Positions 46,130 to 57,977 of a stretch of 64,000 bases of DNA are shown here, piece by piece. Position 1 is the stretch's first letter, and each line of letters starts with the position of its first letter. This DNA comes from Hippophae tibetana. Its lineage: Eukaryota; Streptophyta; Magnoliopsida; Rosales; Elaeagnaceae. The stretch is from contig CM072812.1 of assembly GCA_037013495.1 (NCBI GenBank), forward strand, positions 34,740,501 to 34,804,500. Direction: 5' to 3'. A program made the translations under genes and the position numbers. Under the pieces are notes generated by a model, which worked only from the letters and a program-made list of their open reading frames with translations, searched no databases and had not been told where the DNA came from.

Positions 46130-46980
46130 GGACCAATAGGATAGCTATATCCTATATTGGATGCAGTTTAAGCGCAATGAGATTGCATGGGTGGCATGCC
46201 TGACATGGATGGTGGCATACCTGTCATGTATGGTGGTATGTTTGGCATGGATTGTGGCATGCCTGGTATGGATGGTGGTATGCCTGGCATGGATGGTTGC
46301 ATGCTTGGCCAATATGGCATGCCCTGGTTGTAGCATAATGTCATGGCTGACATTTGTTATGATTGATGTTCTTTTAGAGTGGCAATCTCACTTATCACTG
46401 AGGCCTTAAAGAAGTTGAATTCTTCTTCAATTTTAGTGTACTTCTCCTTACTTACCGTCTAAGGCTTTTGTTTTGGAATGTTAAAATACTCCATAGAACC
46501 ATCAAATTGGCTACCTCCCCAAATACGATCAGGATGCTTGCGTCCGAATGCATGATATAAAGCATCTCTCCCAAGCTCTTCGATTATTTCACCCTTGGAT
46601 ATTTTTTCCTGAACAGCTCTTTACAAATAATAAAGCACACAAACATATCATTCATTTTGGGAGTCTTTGTTTCTATATACAATTCAGTTCGAGTAACAGG
46701 TCTACCCAATTCAGCTTCCTACATAAATTATGAAAATTTTATTAACAATGACATGAAATTAAATTGAGGAAAATAAATATAAAAATATTTATAAATTAAG
46801 ACAAATTAATAATACCATTATATATCTAACTTCGGGATTTGAAGACTTCCCAGTATTGTTAGGAAGAATGTTATGCATTTGTACATTCTGATGATATTCC
46901 CTAATAATTTGAAATTCATCTGAACGTCTATAATCCACAAAGTCTTTCCAAACTTGAGGTGTAATCAACTCCACCAAATA
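46130..46980 (-). pseudogene. Transposase_24-like (TNPA-type) N-terminal part of the CACTA gene
   Basis: Reading leftwards: TPQVWKDFVDYRRSDEFQII (about 46962-46903), a block seen in En/Spm transposase-accessory proteins; an intron; AELGRPVTRTELYIETKT (about 46720-46665); GRKHPDRIWGGSQFDGSMEY (about 46545-46485); a coiled region (EEEFNFFKASVISEIATLKE); then a Met/Pro-rich stretch. Frameshifts and stops are present. The N-terminus is missing because the block ends near 46980. Confidence 0.6.
46190..46304 (-). repeat. 21-bp tandem repeat coding a Met-Pro-rich heptad
   Basis: There are five full units of 21 bases at 46190, 46211, 46232, 46253 and 46274, plus a partial unit, each like GGTGGCATGCCTGACATGGAT on the + strand. 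On the minus strand they encode a seven-residue repeat of the type PSMPGMP. Confidence 0.9.
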
Positions 46981-47149
46981 TATTAATTTTTTAGAATGAG
47001 AGTTAACTTTTCTTAAAAATCGATAAAAATTAGTGGCCTACCTACATATATGTATATAAATATCATATGCTTCGAGAAAATACACTAATGTGTTTTAATG
47101 AATATCATAATTTTTGCATTCTTTTAATTTAATATTCCTCTTAAAAGGA

Positions 47150-49530
47150 TTAATTTATCATTAATCCATTAATTTTAAATACAAGATTATCTACTGAAAT
47201 TCATATGACCATAAACGGGTTTATGTTTAGGGCTTGATTGTACTGCACCTCTTGAATTTTTGAAAAAAAATACATGTAGTAAAGTTGCACTCATGAATAA
47301 TAAAAATAATTTTAACTTAATTATTGAAATTTTTATCAAAAATACCTCCAAACTTTGAAGTACTTATCCCAGACTTAACGAAAGTTAAAGTTAATAAAAT
47401 TAAATAGTAACATTTTATACATAAAAATGATAGAAATAATAGAAAATAAAAAAATAACAAATATAGAAACACAAGATATCTAATGATATTTCTCACAAGA
47501 AATAATAATTAATAAAAAGAAATTTGAAGAAATACTAAACGTAAGATTGAATCTTAAGAAATGAGATGGATTTAAAGATTTATCAATCTTAAGAATAAGA
47601 AAAATATTTCCAGAAAATATATAATTTATTATATAATAACTAATAAAAAAATAAATATTAATATTATAGATACAAAAAGAATGTATAATATATTATTAAT
47701 TGTCAAGAATATATTATTAATTGTCAAGGAAACCATTATGGATAAACTATTAAAAATCCCTAAAAAGGATATAAGAAAAATTTGATACATTCGTTTAAGA
47801 GGAATTTAAATATTAATAAAAACACATTTTAAAGAATGAATTGATACACTAATAAAATTAGCAATGATGGACAATAGAATAGTAAATATAAAATATGTTT
47901 TATTAGGAATATTTCATAAAAACCTAGGATACCAGAACCTAAAGTTTACAAGCATACCCTAGGTTTGCCATTAATATTAATAATAAGAATTTAAACCAAG
48001 TATTAAGTTTAGTTGATAAATTTAAAAGAAAAGATTTAATGAATGAAAGAAATTATTCATTTTTAGTACATTACATAGTATGATATTCACTTACAAACAG
48101 CCATAATAGCTCAATATATTAACAAAATGAATTCATAGATATAGATAAAAAATCAATAAATTGGGTAAATAATGAAACCAAAATATTAACATATGTTGAA
48201 ATACAAGAAGAATGGACGTTAAATGTTAAGAAAAAACCTCTGATACCTATGAATGAGAAGAGAAAGAATGAGAAAAATCCAATGATAAAGAATAAGTTAT
48301 AATCACAGTTTAATGGAATATAAGAAATAATTAGAATAACGGTTTATAAATCTTAAGAATATAAAAATTAGTTAGTTTGTTAACCTTAACATATGAAGAA
48401 CTAGGAAGATATTATTATGAAAAACTTTGTACAAACAAATAGAAAGATGATATGATAATAATGAGTAAAATCACCTTTGAACTAGAAAATATGATCCCAA
48501 AAAATCATATGAAACAAATTTCTTTACAATTCCTTATCAAAAAGGAACATCTGACTCACATAGAGAATAAAGAAACAAGAAAAGGATAGAAGAACTTGAC
48601 CTTCCTTATAGAGGAAAACAATAACCTAAGATGGAAGAAGGATTACATCTGACTCACTAGAATTCAACCTTCATGAAAATTATATATATGATCTTTTAGA
48701 TTTAGATTATATAAGAGACAGGAAAAAAGATTTATATAAATGGTCTAGTGGTATAAGTGTACTCATATAAACCTCTCCAACTATACAATCAAACATTCAA
48801 CTTATAGAGTCTTACTAGCTCATAAAATGAAAGGAAATGTTAAAATTTGATTTATAAATTTAACATAACAACAATATTTACAAATGTTGGGGAATTTTTC
48901 ATAGGTAGGGAATATTTAGATACCATAATAAATGAAATATACAAGGAATTTATCAGAAAAAATAAAGCAAGACATACCAATAAATCCAATGAGAATGAAA
49001 TTGAGGAAATCAAATAGCATTTAATAAATATGAACATATGTAACATGTGTTATTAGAGTAAAACTTATGATTTATACTTTACAAGATAGGATTAGATTTG
49101 AAAAACAAATTTAAGAACTTTTGGAACTAAAAGTTATAATATCAAATAATTCACCTTACTTTATTCCAACATTCTTAATCGAAAAAGAAGCTGAAAAAGA
49201 AAGAGAAAAAAAGAGGATGGTAATAAACTTCAAAGCATTGAATAAAAAGACCATTGATGATAGATCTTTATTCTAAAAAATGAAGAATTATTATCATTAA
49301 TAAAAAGAAAAAAAAATTCTCGAGTTTGGATTGCAAACATGAATTTTGACAATTAAGACTGGATGAAAAATCTCAAAACTTAATGGCATATAGTTATCCC
49401 CAAGGATAATTTCAATGGACTATTGTACCATTTGGATTAAAACAAGCTCAATGTATCTTGCAAAGATATATAGACAAGAACCTTAAGAAATTACAAAATA
49501 TTTGTTGTGTTTACATAGATGATATTTTAG
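47150..49530 (+). pseudogene. Endogenous pararetrovirus (Caulimoviridae-like) fragment
   Basis: This old viral copy is broken by many stops and frameshifts. The clearest part is reverse transcriptase at about 49085-49530. It has an EKEAEKEREKKRMVINFKAL block (49180-49240), a later segment with WQ-type and PFGLK-type positions (49380-49445), and the active-site segment CVYIDDI at about 49505-49525, with both Asp kept. The combination of this RT type and order fits plant pararetroviruses rather than copia or gypsy. Reading frames at 47900-48310 look like other polyprotein parts, but I cannot assign them. No LTR is present. The fragment stops directly after the RT active site, against a copia element. 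Confidence 0.65.
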
Positions 49531-51266
49531 AGAGTCTTACCTGTAGTATATACAAACTAGAATTATTGTTCCCACGAGAAACAACTATAGCACCTTTAGT
49601 AAGTTTCCATTGACCATTACTAAAGGTATTGAAATATCCTCCATCATCAAGTTTACCTGTAGAGATCAAGTTCAAATGAATTTCAGGAATATTCTTTACC
49701 GTAGTCTTGTGCCTATTCATCTCCACACACACATCTCCAATACCAATGACTTTAACCAAGCCATCATTACCCAACTTCACTATCCCAAAGTCACATGTTG
49801 TATAGGATTTAAAGAAGTCCTCTTGAGATGTAGCATGAATGGAAGGTCCACTATCAATAATCCAATTGATCTAATGACATGCAACATTGAAAACATCTTC
49901 ATCATAAACAACGATAAAGTCTTCTAAACTAGTAGTGGCAACTCGATCATTTCCTTGACAACATCACCCTTTTATTCTTTGTCTTTCTTCTTGTTATCCC
50001 GCTTCAATTGTCTACAATATTTCTTGATGTGCCCTTTCATGCCGCAGTGATGACACTCAACATTAACAAACCAGTTGGACTTGCTTCTTTCTTTTTCTTT
50101 GCTCTTGAAACCTTCGCTTTTACTCCTCCCTCTTCTTTCTAAAACCAAAATCTCTGACTGCTAAGAAGACCCATATGATTTTCTTCTCATTTCTTCATTC
50201 AAAACACTACTCTTAGCCAGATCCATGTTGATTACATCATTTGGAACTGAGTTACTTAATGACATTCTAAATGTTTCCCAAGAGTCCAACAACATAACTT
50301 TGAGAGAAAGGGGTTGCTCGCCCTCTAGTTGTTTTGGATCAAGAGACCAGTTGGCTCTTCCTGTGGCCAGGCATAAATTAGTAAGTACTTTCCTCCAATC
50401 TTCTTAAACCCGACTGACTTCATAACCTCTTCAAGTTGTCGAATATAGATAGGAGATCCACTTCAAGTTCAAGGCTGGCAGCAAGCGTAAGTGCAATCGC
50501 AATCCTGATTAATCAATATCTCTAGCCCTCTAGCACTCTGTTATGGCGCAATCACTAACTCTAGTTCTGGAGTTCTAGGTCATCTAGCTATTAGTGTGAG
50601 GCCTTTAGAATGAGGGAACAATGTAGCTTAGTTTACTCCGAAGGAGGGAAAGGCTTGGTTCTCTTCGTAGAAGGGGACATGGAACTCTATTAGTAACAAT
50701 AAACTCTTCTGAAGCTCATTATCTATTAGTAATAATACCCTCTTCTGTAGCTCCCATGGAGGAACCTACTTCATTATAGAAAACGACTTACCCAATAAAC
50801 ACAATCCCTAAATCTCATCATCAAACTTGATATTCATCCCAACTAACTGATTGATTATTCCTTAGAACATATTCAAGTGATCTATCAACGGAGTTCCATC
50901 TTGGTACCTTAAAACCAACAACTGCTTTATGAGAAAAAAATTATTATTTTCTATTTTCCGAGCATATAACTCTTCAAGTTTATTCCAGAGTAATCGTGCA
51001 TGTATTTCCCCACTAATATGATTCAAAATATTATCATCTAGCTACTGTCTTATATACCCACAGACTTGTCTATGTAACAAAGTTCATTCTTCTTCAGACA
51101 ACTTTTTGGTTTATTGGAGGAAAATACTGGTAAATGAAATTGTTTGACATAAAGGAGATCTTTCATTTTTCCTTTTCAAGTGTGATAATTAGAACCATTT
51201 AAAGTAATCATTGTACTCAAATTTTCTTCCATTATTCAACACAAGAAATTCAACTATAATAACGAC
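49531..51266 (-). pseudogene. Truncated copia gag-protease remnant, minus strand
   Basis: Reading leftwards: gag from about 51240, then a zinc knuckle CHHCGMKGHIKKYC (about 50050-50008) with all four metal ligands kept, then protease-like WIIDSGPSIHAT (about 49866-49830, with the DSG active-site triad), then the pre-integrase block MKLGNDGLVKVIGIGDVC (from 49780) and LNLISTGKLDDGGYFNTFSN (to about 49620). Integrase, RT and RNase H are absent because the element ends at the pararetrovirus boundary near 49530. Confidence 0.8.
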
Positions 51267-51267
51267 A

Positions 51268-51279
51268 GCTCTGATACCA
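51268..51279 (-). other. Primer-binding site of the truncated copia element
   Basis: The minus strand reads TGGTATCAGAGC, a perfect match to the usual initiator tRNA-Met site, three bases inside the LTR. Confidence 0.8.
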
Positions 51280-51282
51280 CTT

Positions 51283-51993
51283 TGTCAAAATATCAATTCG
51301 AACTTAATCAACTCTAAACAGTGGAATGAAGTCTATTCTCCTTCTTTGTGTAAATATTTTTGGAAATAAATAAATAGAGCTCAAAATTAAACATGCACAA
51401 AATTAGTACAATCAATTTACATGGAAAAATCTTCTTGTTGTAGAAAGGATACAACCACGACACTTCTCTCCAAAACTTCCAATATCAAGAAATAATTGTA
51501 CAAAATTTCTCTCTAGATAAAACTAGAGGCAAACAATCAAGAACATAATCAAGAATACAATTTCTTAAAAACTAACAATTATTTCATGAAAATAGAGAGA
51601 TTTAACCCAATTTCGTAATCACTATTCGTGACCTAGATTTTCCCACACCGGTGAGTCAAAGCCAAATCCAAATCCCACTGTTCAGATTGAAGAATCTTGA
51701 GTCGTGAAACTTCCTGAAATATTTCAGCTCAATCGGACCACAAACAACATTTCATCGGAACACTTGATGAAGACTTACTGGAGAGAAAAAAAAAACTGAA
51801 AAACTGAGTAGTTTTCCTGCTTTCTTTTCTACTGCAGCTGTTAAAAATTTTCTATAGAAATTCACTCATAACAAACCCTAAATGGGTTTATTAATGAATC
51901 AATTAAATTGATAAAATTGTCCCCTTTTTCTCCATTAATCATTAAGTCACATGCGATTTTTTGGACTCCTCCAAATAAGAAGGAAATCTAACA
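51283..51993 (-). repeat. 5' LTR of the truncated copia element
   Basis: On the minus strand this 711-base segment begins TGTTAGATTTCC at 51993 and ends TTTTGACA at 51283, directly before the primer-binding site. It has TG...CA ends. No matching 3' LTR exists in the window. Confidence 0.7.
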
Positions 51994-54700
51994 ATATAAA
52001 TATGTATGTTTCTAATAGCGAAATTATTGCAATATTTTTGCTACAAAATTTCAAGAAAGTATTGTATGCAAATCATACTTGAATTACTTCTTAATAATTA
52101 ATTCAACCATTATTTAAGAAACAAAAATACTTAATAATTGTTTCAATTCAGATATGCCTTTTACATGTGATTTCAATGATGTCATAAGCGATGACATACA
52201 AATATTAATTGTCATGTATATCCTTATAAGAGTTATGTGAAATACATTACAGTAATCATATATATAGTTACATATATTCTAGAAGATGATAATGAGAATA
52301 AATGCAAAATGTATGCTACATGTATCAATTAAAAATAAATACAAACAGTTTGTTTGTAAGACATTACTATTCATTTATCTATAGATTACAAAATTTTCAA
52401 AATTCATGAAAATTTTAGTAACAACAAATATTTATATCGATAAATTTAAATAATATATTTATTGTTACACTTGTAAATATATTTGTAATATTTTTATTAA
52501 TATAATAAAATCAAAGAATTGCAATATATTTAGCATAATAAAAAAAACAAAAAAAAAACATATATAGTCAAGATCTTATAATAAATTAATGTCAAATTTT
52601 ATTGATATTGATTGGGACATTAAACTTAACTAAAAATCTATAGTTTTATAATTTTTGTTTTCACAGTAGTATTACTATTAAATGTCAAACTTGCAATTTA
52701 AAAAATTTGACTTTTTTTTCATAAATGGATTAAACATATAGATCAAATATTTTTCAATCTCTAATGTTTTTTTCCATTAAGAGATGAGATCTAGGATGAG
52801 TGTTGAGATTTTGAGAATGAAAATTATTGAATGTACTAATTTGATTATCTGATCATATGATTACTTACAAATCTTTGACATATAAACCAAACATAAAAGT
52901 ACAAATAATGATACTTGGTCAAATCAACAAAAAAAAAATCTTGTGTAGTATGTGAATGAAAATAAAATTTGACTTTAATTATAAAGAATAAAATCAGTTC
53001 AACCAATTCAAGAACTTGTTAATTTTGTAGTTTATACTAATATCTATTAATAGGTTCAGCCACTGGAAAAAAAAATTATTTCTAGTTCTCAACAAAGAAA
53101 AAAAAAATTGAGTTTGTTAAAATACAGATTAACAATTGGATAATATTATTTATTGTAATATATAAATTATTGATAAATAACTATTATTATAATATTTATA
53201 ATATTTATAAAACAAAAGCAACCAATAGACTAAAAATAGTAAAATGACACAATCATATATTCAATGTGTGATAAACTTCATAATCAAATTTAATAACAAT
53301 AATACATGGGTGTAAATATCATGATCTACTTTATAATTGAAAAGGAGTGATTGAATGTCTCAGTAATTAAATTCATATGTGGATATAATAAAAAGAATAA
53401 ATAAACTCAATTTTACACAACAAAAAAATTGTGGCATATTATATGAAAAATCTCATTTCATATTGATTAAATCATGATTTTTTAATTAAAAGAGAAATCA
53501 AAATAAATGAGAAATTATTTAGTAAAAGTGTTTAATAAAAGTTTCTATAGGTAAGAACTATATGCAGAGAATGTTATAAAACTAGAATAAACAAAAAAAA
53601 TATAATAAGAATATAAAAAATAAAGGGTATCGAGAAAATTAATATTATCATTTTTGGTGTCGACAATACAATATTAAAGCCTATATTTATAGGTACTCAA
53701 TACAATATTGATTTCAAAATTATAATTTGATAATAATCAAATATCTATTTAAAATGATTATGACAATAGTAACATAAATATACTTGAATATATAATATAA
53801 GATTTGATATCTATAATATCATAACTATTACATAATTATTTGAACTTTTTTATAAAAACTTTGGTTTATAAATGATAAAATTATTTAACTAGTTTTACTT
53901 TTAATCTATTCATTAAAAATATATATGTTTATTTTCTTATAACGTTAAAAAAATGTATATTTATTTATGTTTTAAGAAAAATTAATGTTTTTTTTTAAAT
54001 AATTAAAAATAAAATTAGGTGTACAAAAAATATCATACAATTAAACACTTTTTAAATAACTACACTATTCAAATTTCATAATTGTAACTTGAATATCAAA
54101 CTTTCTACTTATTCCAATGAGCTACATATTATTAAAACAAAAACTTGAAAATCTAAACTTTCCAATTTAAGAACCAATTTAATATTTGAATAAAAAAATC
54201 AATTCGTACACATAATTTGATATATATAATCACTATATATATATATATATATATAAAGATTAATCATATAATAAAAAATGATATATACATCTAAAATTGT
54301 GTCTATATGTAAGTGTGTATAAAATTATTATTTAAAAAAATTAATTTAAAAATAATTTTAACACATAACAAATATTAATGAAAAAGGAAAGATAATTGTA
54401 AATATCTTATACTTATTTTAAAAGTGATATTTAGAACATATATTTATTTTGTATAACATTTTAATTATATTATAACAAAAAAATGATTATAAAAAAATAA
54501 ATAACTATTTCTTATGTTTTTTATTATTTATTTATATTTTTCTTAGATTTCTAAAGTTATAATTTATTTAAATTATAAGAATTATTATCTAATATAATTA
54601 TAAATAAATTATAAATTATCATTATCTATCTTTCATAATAATAAACTAAATTATTATAAAAATAAATAAATCATTTAAATATCTTACAAAATTCATGTGA
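51994..54700. other. AT-rich intergenic DNA
   Basis: No gene or element was identified. A (TA)n tract lies at 54234-54255. Confidence 0.6.
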
Positions 54701-54703
54701 GTT

Positions 54704-54832
54704 ATGAGCAATAATGCCAATAACTGGCGAGCAAGTATATCATTTCAAAGTGCATTTCATGACAATCTTAGAGCTCGACCATCAATGCCGGGACAGATTC
54801 CTGATTCCCTGAAGAAAGACAATTCATGTTGA
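54704..54832 (+). CDS. Small open frame in a GC-richer island (possible decayed first exon)
   Basis: An ATG-started frame of 42 residues (MSNNANNWRASISFQSAFHD at its start, ending DSLKKDNSC) lies in an island of normal composition (about 54700-54960) inside a very AT-rich region. Past the TGA, the same frame stays open for about 40 more codons (KPTSSATSDVTQH and on). It may be the first exon of a decayed gene, a small peptide gene, or chance. I do not recognise it. A 62-codon frame on the other strand (54757-54945) overlaps and is equally unproven. Confidence 0.25.
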   Translation: MSNNANNWRASISFQSAFHDNLRARPSMPGQIPDSLKKDNSC

Positions 54833-54989
54833 AAACCCACTTCATCTGCTACCAGCGACGTAACCCAACACATTTTTTTATTATTATTTTGTCCTAACCA
54901 TTTTCGTTTTCTAGCCCAACATCTGACAGGAAAATGCTTTGCCAAAAGCGTCTCTCCATAGTTTTTCCATCGTATTAAAATAGTGGCAG

Positions 54990-55824
54990 ATTTACTATTT
55001 GAATTAAATTATAAGAATAATAAATAATATTGTTATTTGTTAGACGTTTATATCTTGCTAATAAAAATGTACTATATTTTATTTTAGTGAATATATTTAT
55101 ATTATTAAATTTGTAAAATGTTTTTAAGTAATAAAAATTTAAAATTTAAATTATTTTTTTATAATTTTTAAATATGATATTATTATAAATTATGATTAAC
55201 AATCACATCTAATTATAGAATTCTCTATAGATGAAAAGTACTCAATACTTTGATGGAGATGAAATTTTATAATTAACAAGGAGTCATTATTAAATTTAAT
55301 TAAGATTTCTATTATTTTATCATTTTGGCATGAGTCTCTACCTATGTAAGGTTACTTAATGTAAATATATTATACATAATATGAAATAAAAGCTTTATTT
55401 CTTATAGTCTTCTTTCTACAATTCATTTCTTCTCTTTTTTATAGTTCTTGATTTCATAACATGTTATCAACATGATAATCGTTCTTCAATACTTATGATT
55501 TTACCAAGTGTGAGATGACTTTGTCAAAAATAATTTTATAATCTCTTATGATATTAAAACCATGATCACAAGAAATTATAAATTTTTGAATCTATATGAG
55601 TTAACCTATTGTTCAAAATGATGTTATTAGTACAAAACTCTACTATAATTATTTTTTATGCAAATGAATTTTAAATGTGTGAAATGACTTTAGTCAAATT
55701 ATTTCAACTTTTTAAGTGGATAGTGGATCACACCAAATGCCAAGATTTTTTTAATATTGTATATATATTTTTTTGTCTTTTATTTATATGAATCTTATGA
55801 ATTTAAATATATGCCTAGAAATGG

Positions 55825-55871
<47 letters not shown>

Positions 55872-57231
55872 ATTGATTTATTATTGATATTATCATTGCA
55901 TTTTTATTGTTTTGAAACTATGCTTTAATTTCTTTCATTGTACACTGATTAGTCCCTCTAAATTGTTTTTCAATACCATATGATGCTTTGTTTGAATACA
56001 TGCCTTGCATATTTTTATTAATATTATTAGATTACCCGATTTTAATTTGCTTGAATGACTTATGCTATTTTTTTTCCCTACTTCAATATACAATATCATA
56101 TTTGATTTGAGTAATGTATTCACCTATGAACTTATTTATTTTATTGTTCGGATCCATGTCCAAAGTAATATCTACTTCAATTTATATTAAATTTTGATTT
56201 TTTATTATTATTCATGGTTCCTTAAATAATCTATGAAATTATCTTTCATTCATTAGGTAATGATTTGATGATCAATATTTTTTGTATTTTGTGTTGTATT
56301 ATAAAAAATTAAACTCTTTCATCAAATAAATAAACTCTTATTATGTTTTGGGTGGCTTATAAAACCTATTTGTGGTTACTTCTGCATATATTATTTTATT
56401 ACCTCTTTATTCCTAATAAGCAGATTTGGTTAAAGTATATGACCATGAGAGAAAATATATATCATTGTCATAGTTATTCTTATGTCATTGTCACAAATGA
56501 TTTTTTATATTTATCTTAATTAATTACTATCATGATATATTTATTTATTGTGCATAGCTTGCACAAACTTTGCGAATTGATTTGAAATTTTTGGTTTTCT
56601 TTGTTTGTTGAAGATATAATAGCAAAATTCTACTTACATCATTTATATACATATAAATCATGTTCATGTATAGAAGTATGTCTTGATTATTATAAGAATT
56701 TTGATTATGGTACTTCTCTTTGAAGGAGCTCATATATTTTGAACTTGTTTATACCATGAATTTATAGTTTGTATGATTGAATATATAAGAGATTTTTTTG
56801 ATCTTTTTCAATATCTAGATATTCATAATTAAAAATGTAATACATGCATGTTTTAACTTTGAGCAAATTAAGACTTCTACATAACTTATTATTGGTAGTC
56901 GAAAATGTCTCTTCTACTTGGGATTCCTTCTTTTTTACCATTAAAATAAAAATTATATATATTTTTTTAGTACAAATCTATATGCCATGAATGCATAAAT
57001 ATGATTATAGACTATAATAATGAATATTTGGTCTACAATATACCACTTTAAATTAAATATAAATGTATGACACAAATTACATTTGATAAATTTAATTGTG
57101 CACCCCCAAATTAAAGTCACCCTTACGTTAGGTTCTAAGTAATATAATCTCTCTCAAATTTTACAATTTTTTCATGTAAAGTAAAATATATTATTAGTGT
57201 ATATATATATTATACACCTTTTTTTCATTGT
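54990..57231. other. AT-rich intergenic DNA with microsatellite
   Basis: No gene was identified. A long (AT)n tract lies at 55829-55869. Confidence 0.6.
55829..55869. repeat. (AT)n microsatellite
   Basis: About 20 AT repeats, the longest in the window. Confidence 0.9.
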
Positions 57232-57597
57232 CACTACTACAAAAAGTATATATAATCTTGGTTTTTAACCGTGACCATAAATCTATGGTCACGGTTATAA
57301 GAATCGATGCCTAAGTAAGAGAGACCATAGGTACACCCTATAGTCTCGGTTTTTCTAATAACTCAGGTCATAGGGTATACACAAATTAAAAAAATACAAT
57401 TATTAATTACAATATTAAAAATTAAATCAATATAAATTACAATAAATTTATTAAAAATCATATTAAAAATCATATTATAGTAAAATTAAAAGTATAATTA
57501 CATTATAGAGTTTATTATACACTAAAAATTAATACACACAATGTACAATAGAAATAACTTGAGTATAGTATTTATTTTTATCTATTTTGAGACTCAA

Positions 57598-57735
57598 AAC
57601 AGTGTGCCCACTGCCCTGGTGCGCCTATTGCATGGGTGCACCTACTGCGCTGGTATGCCTGCTGCATGGGTGCACCTGCTACCTTGGTGCGTTGGTGCGC
57701 CTAGTGCATGGTGTGCTTGCTGCGCTGGTAACAAC
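57598..57735 (+). repeat. GGTGC-rich degenerate repeat
   Basis: The words CTGGTGCGCCT, ATGGGTGCACCT and TTGGTGCGTTGG alternate over about 135 bases. This GC-rich patch is unlike its flanks. Element B has comparable CACCAGCAC-type patches. Confidence 0.7.
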
Positions 57736-57977
57736 AGATAAAATAAGAATGAACCATAAACACAATGTACAATAGAAATAACAGTAGATAAAATAAGAAT
57801 GAACCATAAAAACTGTTCACAATAGACTCAAAATACAGTCTAACATAGCATAGCATAGCAAGCAAGCTAAAATGTATCACCAAAGGATTTTGAAGCCTAT
57901 CACACAGAAGACTGATATATCAATATATCACCAGAAACTTAGTTAGCACTGATATAACTAAAATGTAAATTCAATAC

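Larger units (their letters stand above)
43174..46990 (-). mobile_element. CACTA (En/Spm) element, one end with transposon gene
   Basis: At 43174 the sequence reads CACTACTACAAAAATAGGC, the standard CACTA terminal repeat. It is followed by subterminal repeats built on GTCGGTT and AACCGAC (43200-43250). It interrupts the LINE. A minus-strand gene lies inside (44200-46980). The opposite terminal repeat is not visible before pararetrovirus sequence begins near 47150, so the other end is probably lost. Confidence 0.7.
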
